64,000 nt of DNA from DASVUS01 sp036388675 (GTDB lineage Bacteria > Armatimonadota > Abditibacteriia > Abditibacteriales > Abditibacteriaceae): NCBI GenBank assembly GCA_036388675.1, contig DASVRI010000039.1, positions 216,525 through 280,524 of the forward strand, written 5' to 3'. Below the pieces are notes generated by a model. It did not search any database. It worked only from the letters and a program-made list of their open reading frames with translations, and was not told the DNA's origin. Positions 45,517 through 54,210 of this stretch are shown one piece after another (position 1 is the stretch's first letter; each line of letters begins with the position of its first letter). Position numbers and translations under genes: made by a program.

Positions 45517-46521
45517 TCAAACTAAGGCACCGCGATAGCCGACTTCATGAAGCGCCAGTTGCGTCCCGTGCAGGATTTGGTCAAGTTGTTTGGTGTTCTC
45601 CACGCCGACAACGAAGGCATCGACCACGCCGGACTCAACTTGAAAACGGCAGCAGGCTTCCGGCGACAAGGCGTTACGACCATTTACAATATCGCCCTGT
45701 CCGACAACTTTCATGCCGATCATGCCCTGGCCCTTGGCGCGCATCTTCTGAAACAGCGCACCGGCGGTTTTTACATCGGCATCCATGCGCTTGCCACGCG
45801 TGTTCCACCGCACCTGATGAATCTGCACCCAGTCGCTGGCGTAGGCCGCTTGCAGTGCTTCGAATGAGTGACAGGTCACGCCATGCGCGCCAATCTTGCC
45901 CGCTTTTTTGGCTTCTTCAAAGACATCCATAACGCCACGAAAGCGTGTCGTCCAATCGCCTTCGGTCACACAGTGAATCAGCATTGATTCGATGTGATCG
46001 GTTTTCAGCTCGCGCAAATAACGGTCGATGTCGGCTTTAGCCTGAGCCGCATCGCGACTGTCGGTCTTGGTCTGGATCACATATTTGCCGCGCGGCACGC
46101 CCTGCATGGCGCGGGTAAAATACTCGTGCGAACCGTAGGAGTCGGACAGGTCATAAAAGCTGATGCCGCTATCAAGCCCATGGCGCACGATGCGGGTAAA
46201 TTCCGGCTGGCCCAACCGTGTCTGATTCGACGCGTGGTCAGAACCCATCGTGCCGGTGCCGATACCAACCATCGAAACCTTGATGCCGCTTTTGCCAAGA
46301 GCCACGAGGTCGGTCGGCTTCTTGCCTTTTTCAATCGGCGCATCAAGGTCAGCCACGAAACGAGTACCCGTAGCGGCTTCGGCCTGCTGCGCACCCATGC
46401 GGTTTTTCACGCCAAAGGTCAGTGCGCCCGCCGCTGCCGCTGCCAGGCCAACAAACTCGCGCCGCTTCAAGCCACGCGAATGCTCTTCGTGTGAATGATT
46501 GTCTTGGGGGGAATGCTTCAT
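45517..46521 (-). CDS. Tat-exported aldo/keto reductase
   Basis: 334 residues. The N-terminus has a His-rich start then KRREFVGLAAAAAGALTFGV, a twin-arginine signal. The mature part (~55-330) is an aldo/keto reductase barrel: ALGKSGIKVSMVGIGTGTMG, FYDLSDSYGSHEYF (catalytic Tyr of the D-x4-Y motif), KYVIQTKTD (Lys) and SMLIHCVT (His). Export of an NADPH-dependent family member via Tat is found in several environmental bacteria and implies a folded protein with bound cofactor. Substrate unknown. Monocistronic, start ATG 46521. Confidence 0.85.
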   Translation of the reverse strand: MKHSPQDNHSHEEHSRGLKRREFVGLAAAAAGALTFGVKNRMGAQQAEAATGTRFVADLDAPIEKGKKPTDLVALGKSGIKVSMVGIGTGTMGSDHASNQTRLGQPEFTRIVRHGLDSGISFYDLSDSYGSHEYFTRAMQGVPRGKYVIQTKTDSRDAAQAKADIDRYLRELKTDHIESMLIHCVTEGDWTTRFRGVMDVFEEAKKAGKIGAHGVTCHSFEALQAAYASDWVQIHQVRWNTRGKRMDADVKTAGALFQKMRAKGQGMIGMKVVGQGDIVNGRNALSPEACCRFQVESGVVDAFVVGVENTKQLDQILHGTQLALHEVGYRGALV

Positions 46522-46591
46522 AAGGTTATCACCGATTATCTCTTGAGCAATTTGTTTGCCCTGGTTGATCTGTCTTGGTGCAGAACCGGAC

Positions 46592-47560
46592 TTAAATTAC
46601 CTGCCCGCGCAATGGTTGGCCCTGTTCAAACAAACGCAGATTATCCAGAAAATGCTGCACCAATCGTTCGAACTCGCCCTTGTGGCCACCCGCAGTGTGC
46701 GGCGTAATGGTGCAGTTGGGAGCCGTCCATAGCGGATGCTCACGCGGCAACGGCTCCGGGTCGGTGACATCGAGATAGGCTAGCGCCAGTGCGCCGCTTT
46801 CGAGTACTCGCACCAGCGCATCCTGATCGACCGTGGTGCCGCGACCGATGTTGTAAAAACGCGCGCCCGACTTCATCAATCCTAATCGCTGCGCGTTCAT
46901 GTAACCGCGCGTCGAAGCGTTATCGGGCAGAATATTGACGACGTGATCGGCTTGCGCCAGCACGCTTTCGAGGCCATTTTCAGCCACGATTTCAATTTCT
47001 TCATCGCCGCGCGGATGCCGTCGCACGGCAACGATGCGCGCACCAAACGGCGCCAGTAGTTGCGCCAGGCGTTGCGCGATGGCGCCGTATCCCAGCATCA
47101 AAACCGTCTGGCCGTTCAGCAGGTAGGATCCGGCGCGCAGGCCTCCGCTGTTCCAGTCGCGCTGCGTGCGTTGCGCTTCATGCGCCGGTAATAGTTGGCG
47201 TGCATCGGCCAGCATCATGGCAAGGGCGTGCTGCGCGCACGGCTCATCATATACGTGCGAGCTGTTGGTGACAATCGCGCCACGACTGCGCAACGCCGCT
47301 TTCAAGTCGTCGCGGTCGTAGGGCGTGTATCCGGCGCTTGTGATGTGCGCCCAACGCAAGCGTGCTGATGCCATCACGGTAGCGGCGTCCGGCTGGCCAA
47401 AGGCCACATCGGCCTCGCGCAGAGCCGCCAAGGCATCCTGAGTACTCAGGTCACGCGCGAAGATGAGTTTGTGCCCGCTCGCGCCGTCGCGCAGCAACTG
47501 CATGGCAGGTTCGGGGAATGAGACGTTGGTCCAGATGGAAAGCGGTTGAGTATTCATCAT
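46592..47560 (-). CDS. D-2-hydroxyacid dehydrogenase family protein
   Basis: 322 residues from ATG 47560 or the next codon, 47557; the open frame reaches 47596 with no better start. Rossmann motif GYGAIAQRLAQ follows LNGQTVLML; catalytic Arg in NIGRGTTVDQD, Glu in VTDPEPLP and His in ITPHTAGGH make up the usual triad. It reduces 2-keto acids or oxidises D-2-hydroxyacids with NAD(P)H; whether it is a glyoxylate/hydroxypyruvate reductase or a phosphoglycerate-type enzyme cannot be decided. Two GAGTACTC copies are inside; one is centred in a 14-base palindrome at 47437-47450. Confidence 0.9.
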   Translation of the reverse strand: MMNTQPLSIWTNVSFPEPAMQLLRDGASGHKLIFARDLSTQDALAALREADVAFGQPDAATVMASARLRWAHITSAGYTPYDRDDLKAALRSRGAIVTNSSHVYDEPCAQHALAMMLADARQLLPAHEAQRTQRDWNSGGLRAGSYLLNGQTVLMLGYGAIAQRLAQLLAPFGARIVAVRRHPRGDEEIEIVAENGLESVLAQADHVVNILPDNASTRGYMNAQRLGLMKSGARFYNIGRGTTVDQDALVRVLESGALALAYLDVTDPEPLPREHPLWTAPNCTITPHTAGGHKGEFERLVQHFLDNLRLFEQGQPLRGQVI

Positions 47561-47690
47561 CGCATAAAGGTATAACTGTGGTCGAGTTGAAAACACAAGC
47601 TCTCTGTTGCAGACAGCACGACAAACGTGGGACAGGAAGCAGGTCGTTGCGCTGCTTCACAGCGCCTTTGTGTGCTTTATACTGTTGAGT

Positions 47691-48659
47691 ATGAAGCTCA
47701 TCCCCGCCGTTTTCCTGATGCTGCTCACTCCGCAACTTCTGCGCGCGCAACCGATCTCGCTGAGCACACCAACAGGAACTTTATACGGCACGTTAGAGAT
47801 GCCAATAGCGCCGCAACCCTGTCCGCTTGCGCTTATCTTTGCCGGATCGGGGCCAACTAATCGCGATGGCGATTCATTCGCATTGGGTGGAGAAAACGAT
47901 AGCCTACACCTGCTGGCCGAAGGCTTGAAAGTGCAGGGCATCGCCTCGGTGCGTTACGACAAACGCGGCATTGCGGCCAGCGCCCAAGCCGGTGCAAAAG
48001 AAGAATCTCTGCGCTTCGAGCACTACATCAACGACGCTGTTCTGTGGATCAACAAGCTGCGCCGCGACCGCCGCTTTTCCACCCTGGTGCTTATCGGTCA
48101 CAGCGAAGGTTCGTTGATCGGCATGATCGCAGCACAACGCGCCGGCGCCGATGCTTTTGTTTCCATCGCCGGGCCGGGACGCACAGCAGGCGACGTACTT
48201 CGCGAGCAGCTTAAACCCAAATTGCCGCCCGATCTGGTCACACGCTCCACAGAGCTCATCGAAACGCTTGAACAGGGCAAAACCACAGATGATGTTCCTG
48301 CGCCGCTGGCGGCTTTGTTTCGCCCGACCGTGCAACCTTATCTCGTTTCGTGGTTTCGCTATGACCCGGCGCAAGAGATTGCGAAGTTGCGTGTGCCGGT
48401 TCTGCTCGTGCAGGGCACAACCGACTTACAGGTAAAAGTGCAAGACGCGCAGTTGCTGGCAAAAGCGAAACCTTCGGCCAAACTGGTGATTCTCAGCGGC
48501 ATGAACCATGTGCTCAAAGCCGCCTCGGGCAACATGGAACAGCAAATGCAATCTTACATCGACCCGGCGTTTCCTCTCGCTCCAAAGCTGGTTTCAAGCA
48601 TCGGCCAATTCATTAAGAGTGTTCCAAAAAGACCTCAGCAAACACCTGTTAGGCGCTAA
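47691..48659 (+). CDS. Secreted alpha/beta hydrolase
   Basis: 322 residues from ATG 47691, giving a signal peptide KLIPAVFLMLLTPQLLRAQ; the longer frame from 47607 lacks one. PLALIFAGSGPTNRDGDS (oxyanion region), GIASVRYDKRGIAAS, the nucleophile elbow LIGHSEGSLIG (Ser), VLLVQGTTDLQV (Asp) and SGMNHVLK (His) complete a Ser-Asp-His hydrolase. These exported members are annotated as peptidases or esterases without clear substrate. It is transcribed divergently from the hydroxyacid dehydrogenase and ends 113 bases before the ABC-F gene. Confidence 0.87.
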   Translation: MKLIPAVFLMLLTPQLLRAQPISLSTPTGTLYGTLEMPIAPQPCPLALIFAGSGPTNRDGDSFALGGENDSLHLLAEGLKVQGIASVRYDKRGIAASAQAGAKEESLRFEHYINDAVLWINKLRRDRRFSTLVLIGHSEGSLIGMIAAQRAGADAFVSIAGPGRTAGDVLREQLKPKLPPDLVTRSTELIETLEQGKTTDDVPAPLAALFRPTVQPYLVSWFRYDPAQEIAKLRVPVLLVQGTTDLQVKVQDAQLLAKAKPSAKLVILSGMNHVLKAASGNMEQQMQSYIDPAFPLAPKLVSSIGQFIKSVPKRPQQTPVRR

Positions 48660-48772
48660 CGAACTCTTAAAGACAAAGCAAATAGAAACCTGGCGCGTCG
48701 CACTATTTCCGGCGCAGTCACAGGAAAGTTTATACTACATCCTTTGAATTCATTTGCGGACAAAGGTTTCTG

Positions 48773-50626
48773 ATGGCGTTGTTGAGTTTGCGCGATGTGC
48801 GATTGACACTGGGCGGGCCGCCGCTGCTGGATGGCGTGGCGTTGAATATCGAGGAAGGTGAGCGCGTGTGTCTGCTGGGCCGCAACGGTGCGGGCAAGAG
48901 CACACTGCTTAAGATGATCGGCGGCGAGATTTCGCCCGATGGCGGTGAACTGGCGCTGCAAAAAGGTGCGCGCGTGGCGTATCTGCCGCAGGAAGTGCCC
49001 GAAGACATGACAGGCCGCGTCTTTGACATTGTTTCGAGTACTCATCCCCAACCGCAAGAGCACGAAGTGAACGCCGTGCTGATGCGATTGCAATTGGATG
49101 GCGATGCCGAGTTTGAAGTGCTCAGCGGCGGCTTGAAGCGGCGCGTGGTGCTGGCGCGCGCGCTGGCCACCGGCCCCGACTTGCTGCTGTTGGACGAGCC
49201 GACGAACCATCTTGATATTACATCCATCGCATGGCTGGAAGAGTTCTTGCCGCGTGCCGTGCCTTCGCTCTTGTTCGTGACGCACGATCGCGCCTTTTTG
49301 CAAAAGATGGCGACGCGCATTGTAGAAATCGACCGGGGCAAGCTCAGCAGTTGGTCTTGCGATTACAACACTTTTCTGGAGCGCAAAGCGGCGCAACTCG
49401 AAGCCGAAGAAAAGCAGAGCGCGCTGTTCGACAAGCGACTGGCCGAAGAAGAAGCGTGGATTCGTCGTGGCGTGAAAGCGCGCACCACGCGCAACGAAGG
49501 CCGCGTGCGTTCGCTGGAAAAGATGCGCGAAGAACGCCGCGCGCGCCGTAACGTTGTGGGCGAAGTGCGCGCGCAAATGCAGGAAGCCGACCGCAGCGGC
49601 CACATGGTCGCCGAAACGCACGCAGTGAGTTTTGGCTACGACAACAAACCCATTGTGCGCGACCTCACGGTGCGCATCATGCGCGGCGACAAAGTGGGTA
49701 TCATTGGCCCCAACGGCAGCGGCAAAACGACACTGTTACGTTTGCTGCTGGGCCAACTGGAGCCGCAAGCCGGACGCGTAAAGTTGGGCACGCGCTTGCA
49801 AATCGCCTACTTCGATCAACTGCGCGCCGCCATTGATGAAGACGCCAGCGTGCAGCAGAACATCGCGGGCGAAAACGACACGGTTCTCATCGACGGCACG
49901 CGTCGCCACATCATCGGCTATTTGCAGGAGTGGCTCTTTTCACCGGAGCGTGCCCGCACCCCGGCACGAGTACTCAGCGGCGGCGAGCGCAACCGCTTGC
50001 TGCTGGCCAAGCTGTTCACGCAGCCCTCGAACGTGCTCGTGATGGACGAACCGACCAACGACCTCGACCTGGAAACGCTGGAACTGCTCGAAGAGTTGCT
50101 GGTGAACTACAGCGGCACGCTCCTCATCGTGAGCCACGACCGCGCCTTTTTGAACAACGTCGTCACGAGTACTCTGGCGCCGCTGGACGGCATCACGGGT
50201 GAGAGCAACCATGCAAACAGCAGCACCTCGCACAGCGGTTTGTGGCGCGAATACTTCGGCGGCTACGACGATTACCTGCGCCAGAGCGCGGCGGAGAAAA
50301 GCATTCTTGAGGCAGCTAACGCCAAAGCCAAACCCGCAGCAAAAAGCGAAGCCGCGCCACCAAAACTTAACCATGCCATCAACAAACCGCGCAAGCTGAG
50401 CTTCAAAGAAACGCGCGAGTTGGAAGCCTTGCCCGCGCGCATCGAAGCGCTGGAAGCCGAACACGCGCAACTCGTCGAAAAGATGAGCGACCCCGAATTC
50501 TACAAAGGCAATGCGGCGCAGATGGTGGCGGCCAACGCACGTCTGCAAGAAATCGAAGCCGAGCAAACCGCCGCTTTCGCGCGCTGGGAAGAGTTGGAAG
50601 CCGTCGCGGCGCTCAATGCAATGTAA
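48773..50626 (+). CDS. uup: ABC-F family ATPase, Uup-like
   Basis: 617 residues, two ABC cassettes with Walker A LGRNGAGKST and GPNGSGKTT, signature LSGGLKRRVVLARA and LSGGERNRLLLAKL, Walker B LLLLDEPTNHLD and VLVMDEPTNDLD, and the HDRAFL H-loops. Between them is the P-site tRNA interaction motif region and a basic linker (KARTTRNEGRVRSLEKM). The C-terminal coiled coil (~540-617, AELVEKMSDPEF) is the Uup hallmark. ABC-F proteins act on the ribosome or, for Uup, on branched DNA. Three GAGTACTC copies are inside. Confidence 0.92.
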   Translation: MALLSLRDVRLTLGGPPLLDGVALNIEEGERVCLLGRNGAGKSTLLKMIGGEISPDGGELALQKGARVAYLPQEVPEDMTGRVFDIVSSTHPQPQEHEVNAVLMRLQLDGDAEFEVLSGGLKRRVVLARALATGPDLLLLDEPTNHLDITSIAWLEEFLPRAVPSLLFVTHDRAFLQKMATRIVEIDRGKLSSWSCDYNTFLERKAAQLEAEEKQSALFDKRLAEEEAWIRRGVKARTTRNEGRVRSLEKMREERRARRNVVGEVRAQMQEADRSGHMVAETHAVSFGYDNKPIVRDLTVRIMRGDKVGIIGPNGSGKTTLLRLLLGQLEPQAGRVKLGTRLQIAYFDQLRAAIDEDASVQQNIAGENDTVLIDGTRRHIIGYLQEWLFSPERARTPARVLSGGERNRLLLAKLFTQPSNVLVMDEPTNDLDLETLELLEELLVNYSGTLLIVSHDRAFLNNVVTSTLAPLDGITGESNHANSSTSHSGLWREYFGGYDDYLRQSAAEKSILEAANAKAKPAAKSEAAPPKLNHAINKPRKLSFKETRELEALPARIEALEAEHAQLVEKMSDPEFYKGNAAQMVAANARLQEIEAEQTAAFARWEELEAVAALNAM

Positions 50627-50681
50627 TAGCACAAATCAGGTGCGCTATACTTTGCTGTAGTGCGTCGAAGGAGTATTCACC

Positions 50682-50909
50682 ATGCAAGACATAACTGTGG
50701 ATGAAGCGAAAGACCAACTCGCAGCACTTGTTCAAGCTGCTGTAAGCGGTGATGAAGTCGTCATTCGCGAGAACGGACACGCCGTTAAGTTAGTACCGGT
50801 ACCGAAAACAGAAGCTCGCCCATGCTTTGGTAGCGCTAAAGGGATCGTCCTCTACATGGCTGAAGATTTTGATGCGCCACTGGAAGACTTCAAGGAGTAC
50901 ATGGAATGA
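50682..50909 (+). CDS. Phd/YefM-type antitoxin
   Basis: 75 residues. The N-terminal Phd dimerisation/DNA-binding domain (ITVDEAKDQLAALVQAAVSG, VVIRENGHAVKLVPVP) and the toxin-binding C-terminus (EDFDAPLEDFKEYM) are typical. AAGGAG precedes the ATG by about 9 bases. It overlaps the toxin start by 4 bases. It would neutralise the toxin and autorepress the operon. The promoter region 50627-50681 has no clear operator that I can identify. Confidence 0.9.
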   Translation: MQDITVDEAKDQLAALVQAAVSGDEVVIRENGHAVKLVPVPKTEARPCFGSAKGIVLYMAEDFDAPLEDFKEYME

Positions 50910-51289
50910 AGCTGTTGCTCGACACGCACAGCTTTATTTGGTTCATCAACGGCGACCCAAGTATGTCTCTGATGGCGCAAGAACTCATTGAGGATTTAGA
51001 GAACCAGCGATTCCTCAGCGTGGCCAGCGTGTGGGAAATCGCCATCAAGATGAGTATTGGAAAGCTACAACTGAACCAGGATATTAACGGCTTGGTGACA
51101 CAACTCCAACAGAACAGCATCGTTCTCTTGCCGATTGCTACACCCCACCTTGCAGTAATTGCCACAATGCCACAACACCACCGCGACCCATTCGACCGCC
51201 TTATCATCGCTCAGGCGCAAGTTGAGCAGATGTCGATTGTCGGCGCCGACACGGCGTTTGATGCTTACGGCATTACACGCTTGTGGTGA
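50906..51289 (+). CDS. VapC-type PIN-domain toxin ribonuclease
   Basis: 127 residues: LLLDTHSFIWFINGD (Asp6), SVWEIAIKMSIGKL (Glu), HRDPFDRLIIAQA (two Asp) and the C-terminal Asp in IVGADTAFDAYGI complete the acidic PIN active site. Length matches VapC. It would cleave RNA when free of antitoxin. Its ATG overlaps the antitoxin stop. Downstream lies a REP palindrome and a RAYT transposase gene, so the cassette sits in a mobile neighbourhood. Confidence 0.93.
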   Translation: MKLLLDTHSFIWFINGDPSMSLMAQELIEDLENQRFLSVASVWEIAIKMSIGKLQLNQDINGLVTQLQQNSIVLLPIATPHLAVIATMPQHHRDPFDRLIIAQAQVEQMSIVGADTAFDAYGITRLW

Positions 51290-51355
51290 CCATTGCGAGT
51301 ACTCAGAGTTCTAGAGGTGTATCTTGCCATGCCCGCGAATGGTGGCGGCCCCATC

Positions 51356-51404
51356 GTAGAGACGCGATTGATTCCTGTGGAGACGCGATTAATCGCGTCT
51401 CCAC
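51356..51404. repeat. REP-like palindromes at the RAYT 3' side
   Basis: A half-copy GTAGAGACGCGATT (51356-51369) is followed by a perfect 28-base palindrome (51377-51404, centre GATTAATC, ends GTGGAGACGC). It differs by two symmetrical bases from the palindrome inside the RAYT gene (51887-51914). They are probably the targets of the adjacent transposase. Confidence 0.85.
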
Positions 51405-51428
51405 CAACGCAACGTCCCTGCAAATAAA

Positions 51429-52052
51429 TTATGTTGCGTTCTGGTCGTCCGATGCCCAGTTGGCCGGGTTATTCTGAATGTACTGACGGATCCGGTTTAA
51501 TTCCGATTCATTTCTGACCACACGGTCATGGAATCGGGTCTGCCACGCAAAAGGCATGGCCGTCTCGATCTTCCCGATTTCAAATGTTACCCGCCCCTTA
51601 TACCAGCGGATGATGCAGGAAACCGAATTGCCTTTATTCATCGGGTTATGTTGCCCTGTTACCCCACCACGGCCAACCGCGTCCGAGCCAATCGTTCCAT
51701 TTTCATGCGGCACAATCTGAATGATACCGTGAATATGATTGGGCATGACAACAAATTCGTCCAACCGCGCGAACGGAAATCGTCGTGGAATTTCCAACCA
51801 GATCCGTTCACCGATTTTGCCCGCGTCCGATAATGCCATGCGCAAATCTGGCGTTGCCCGTTGTGGTGGAGACGCGATGGGTGATGGTAGAGACGCGATT
51901 AATCGCGTCTCTACGGGGGGCGTTTCCACGATCTCACCAAAATAATGATGGCGGTCGCGCGTGCAAATCGTGACGAAATAGAAACCTGCGCCGGCGTAAT
52001 CCCACTGCGGGCGCCGCGCCGATTCCACACGATACTTGTTCTGATATAACAT
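51429..52052 (-). CDS. RAYT: REP-associated tyrosine transposase (IS200-like)
   Basis: 207 residues from ATG 52052; GTG 52055 is one codon earlier. The N-terminus GAGFYFVTICTRDRHHYFG, the HUH motif MPNHIHGII (His106, His108) and SCIIRWYKGRVTFEI are RAYT/Y1 transposase features; the ending YIQNNPANW is family-typical. The nucleophilic Tyr is probably Tyr151 or one nearby. The gene carries a REP-like palindrome in frame, encoding VETRLIAS (residues 47-56), as an extra loop. The ATG overlaps the end of an HsdS remnant. Flanking palindromes fit the RAYT-REP pairing, in which the enzyme moves single-stranded REP hairpins. Confidence 0.9.
   Translation of the reverse strand: MLYQNKYRVESARRPQWDYAGAGFYFVTICTRDRHHYFGEIVETPPVETRLIASLPSPIASPPQRATPDLRMALSDAGKIGERIWLEIPRRFPFARLDEFVVMPNHIHGIIQIVPHENGTIGSDAVGRGGVTGQHNPMNKGNSVSCIIRWYKGRVTFEIGKIETAMPFAWQTRFHDRVVRNESELNRIRQYIQNNPANWASDDQNAT
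51887..51914. repeat. Perfect 28-base REP palindrome inside the RAYT gene
   Basis: GTAGAGACGCGATT is followed by its exact complement. A half-copy (GTGGAGACGCGATGG) lies 20 bases before it, also within the gene. The reading frame stays open, so the insertion adds residues to the protein. Confidence 0.9.
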
Positions 52053-52182
52053 CACAGTTCTCCGCTAAACGCCTTGTGCAAAATAGATTTCTTCAGTTCG
52101 TCTAAATCGGCCAGCTTTTGCCGGTAAATGGCTTCCAGTTTTTGGTTTCGGCTGAAAGCGCATCAAGCTTGGCCACGACGGT
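52052..52182 (-). pseudogene. C-terminal remnant of a type I restriction specificity subunit (HsdS)
   Basis: On the minus strand, VVAKLDALSAET is followed, after a one-base shift, by KLEAIYRQKLADLDELKKS and ILHKAFSGEL-stop. This is the conserved coiled-coil end of HsdS. The frameshift lies near the run of five As. The N-terminal recognition domains are absent, and no hsdM or hsdR is in the window. The TGA overlaps the RAYT ATG (TGATG). A 15-base identity with the 3' end of the type II endonuclease gene (21757-21771) is in the same frame. Confidence 0.8.
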
Positions 52183-52641
52183 TCACAGAACGGCATCAAT
52201 TTCTTAAAGGTTTGTTCGAACAATGAAGATACTCCACTCGCAGAGGACAATCTCATCACAGGGGCTGCCACGCTACGAAGGTTATCGGGGTGTCGGGCCT
52301 TCTATATTACGCGGCATTTTGGCACATCACAGGCTTTATGATGCGGCACATGGGTGAGCGAGTCTCTTCTCCCAACTGTCAGGAGTACAGATGGAGCGAT
52401 ATTCAAGCACACTAAATCAACGTGAGTCATCTTCAAAAATATTAATACACCCGAAACAGATATTTTGTATAGTTTGTATATTCTGTTTAGTCGGTGTTAC
52501 GTGCGGTGTAGCACGCGAGCAAAGCTGTCACATTAAGTGTATCGACCAAACACTCAGGAGAAAGAGCAGGCTCCTCCACACGGCGCCGGCCAACAGTGAG
52601 ACAGAGGCAAGAACGATAGGCAGGGCTGATAATGTAACACC
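52183..52641. other. AT-rich intergenic region
   Basis: No recognised gene in about 460 bases apart from a weak frame noted separately at 52391. Base composition is clearly more AT-rich than its surroundings (for example 52430-52510), in keeping with an acquired or decayed island. Confidence 0.55.
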
Positions 52642-52684
52642 TTGCACATCGAATTCAAGCAGCCAAACACATCCAGCACCATGA
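52391..52684 (+). CDS. Doubtful small protein with one hydrophobic segment
   Basis: 97 codons from ATG 52391 with AGGAG 7 bases upstream. Residues ~23-42 (KQIFCIVCIFCLVGVTCGVA) could be a membrane segment; the rest is polar and unlike any family. It overlaps the following gene's start by 4 bases. AT-rich composition differs from neighbours. I list it because of the ribosome site, but it could be chance. Confidence 0.25.
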   Translation: MERYSSTLNQRESSSKILIHPKQIFCIVCIFCLVGVTCGVAREQSCHIKCIDQTLRRKSRLLHTAPANSETEARTIGRADNVTPCTSNSSSQTHPAP

Positions 52685-52980
52685 CACCGACTGCTACTAC
52701 AAACAATCATCAAGACCGGCGCGCGGGAGATCGGCGGGTTGCACCGCGACGCCAGGGTGAACGTCGCCGGAACGAGCAGCGCCGCGCGACCGTTGAAGAG
52801 TTGCGCGACTACCTGCTCAAGCACGGCATCGATTCTTCGCTGGTCGAGGCGGAAAATGCCGGCCAAATCCTTGTGCGCGAAGCACTGGAACGCCGCTCCA
52901 AATCGCGCCGCGCTGACGACCGCCGCAGTTTACCCGACCGTCGCCAGGGCGAACGGCGAACGGCCCACGCAGCACACTAA
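52681..52980 (+). CDS. Small Arg/Asp-rich protein of unknown function
   Basis: 99 residues from ATG 52681. Two basic blocks with DRR/GERR repeats (QDRRAGDRRVAPRRQGERRR at ~12-31, and RRADDRRSLPDRRQGERR near the end) flank a predicted helical middle (EELRDYLLKHGIDSSLVEAE). Such DRR-repeat stretches are known from the ends of various receiver or PilZ-like proteins, but no family is recognised here. It could bind nucleic acid (inference). A TTG at 52642 is an alternative start. No partner gene is obvious. Confidence 0.6.
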   Translation: MTPTATTNNHQDRRAGDRRVAPRRQGERRRNEQRRATVEELRDYLLKHGIDSSLVEAENAGQILVREALERRSKSRRADDRRSLPDRRQGERRTAHAAH

Positions 52981-53189
52981 TTGTTCCATAAGGCTCATAG
53001 TCGCCAAAGCCAAAAGCCTGTCGAGCGAAAACTGTAGCGAGCAAGCACTGTCCGCACCGAAAGCTGTGTGGTGGTAAGGCGTTGTGCCGCCCCGAGTACT
53101 CATTTTCCGCCTGCTCTTTTCCGTGCAGGTATGCCATTTGCGACTTCGCCCCACACTTTACAGAGATTTTCGATTGGAAAGGGGAAGCC

Positions 53190-54068
53190 GTGGATCAGCA
53201 ATTACCTCTTGAAGAAACCGGCATCGCGCACAACGACCAGGCCGATGATGCGCGCGACGACGGCACGCACGAAGTGGCGCCCGACCTCGCCTGGAAACGC
53301 CTCGCGATTGCCAATGTGATGTTTAGTGGCGTGCCGGGTGCGGGCGCCGGACAGTGGGTGCTCATCGATGCCGGTGTCATGGGCACGACGGGCGCTATCA
53401 CGCGCGCCGCGGAAGAGCGTTTCGGCAGTGGCGCGCGTCCCGCTGCTATCGTGATGACGCACGGCCATTTCGACCACGTCGGTGCGCTTGAAAACCTGGC
53501 CAAACAGTGGGATGTCCCCATTTACGCGCACCAGTTGGAGCTGCCCTATCTCAATGGAACTGCGTCGTATCCACCGCCCGACCCGACCGTGGGCGGAGGC
53601 ATGATGGCGCTGCTGTCGCCGATGTATCCACGCGGGCCGGTGAATGTGAGCCGCTGGCTGCAAACCCTGCCGCCCGACGGCAGCGTCCCGTTTATGCCGG
53701 GCTGGCGTTGGATTCATACGCCGGGTCACACCGTGGGACACGTTTCGTTGTGGCGCGAAAGCGACCGCACCATTATCGCAGGCGATGCCTTTATCACAAC
53801 AGCGCAGGAATCGGCTTATGCTGTTGCAACACAGAAGCCTGAAATGCACGGGCCTCCGATGTATTTCACACCCGACTGGGAAAGCGCCCGCACCTCGGTG
53901 CAGCAGTTGGCGGCGCTGGAACCTGAACTTGTGGTGACGGGTCACGGCCCGGCCATGCGCGGGGCTGATATGCGCGCCGCCCTGCATGTGCTGGCCAACG
54001 ACTTCACACGCGTTGCCGTCCCGGAGCATGGCCGTTACGTTAACGATGCCGTGCGCAGCAATGCTTAA
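53190..54068 (+). CDS. MBL-fold metallo-hydrolase
   Basis: 292 residues from GTG 53190, 5 bases after AGGGGAA; the frame extends to 53082 without a site. Metal-binding motifs are MTHGHFDHVG (H91, H93, D95, H96), the third-position His in IHTPGHTVGHV, Asp in IIAGDAF and TGHGPAM at the end. An unusual extra is the N-terminal ~25 residues (EETGIAHNDQADDARDDGTH), acidic and without homology to the fold. Function (lactonase, glyoxalase or other) is open. Downstream is a REP-like repeat. Confidence 0.88.
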   Translation: MDQQLPLEETGIAHNDQADDARDDGTHEVAPDLAWKRLAIANVMFSGVPGAGAGQWVLIDAGVMGTTGAITRAAEERFGSGARPAAIVMTHGHFDHVGALENLAKQWDVPIYAHQLELPYLNGTASYPPPDPTVGGGMMALLSPMYPRGPVNVSRWLQTLPPDGSVPFMPGWRWIHTPGHTVGHVSLWRESDRTIIAGDAFITTAQESAYAVATQKPEMHGPPMYFTPDWESARTSVQQLAALEPELVVTGHGPAMRGADMRAALHVLANDFTRVAVPEHGRYVNDAVRSNA

Positions 54069-54151
54069 CAGGGTGTCTGTACAACGACCCCACAATGCGC
54101 GTGTAGCAAATGCGCTGTGTGTAAAAGTTCCGCTGCCTGCAATTGACGAAG

Positions 54152-54210
54152 CGCAAGCGGGAACGCGCGGGCTTGCTTGAACTCATTCAGCCCGCACGCT
54201 TCCGCTTGCG
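54152..54210. repeat. REP-family inverted repeat, copy 2
   Basis: Arms 54152-54173 and 54189-54210 (CGCAAGCGGGAACGCGCGGG against its complement, three mismatches) enclose TTGCTTGAACTCATTCAG. The same middle (TTGCTTGAAC, CAGCCCGC) occurs at 35701-35768. Confidence 0.7.

Noticed and set aside
46592..47596. The ATG at 47596 as start of the hydroxyacid dehydrogenase
   Set aside because: The added MFSTRPQLYLYA is unlike the family start and has no ribosome site; 47560 fits better.
48656..49621. A 321-codon minus-strand frame opposite the ABC-F gene
   Set aside because: The opposite strand encodes clear Walker and signature motifs; this frame is a shadow.
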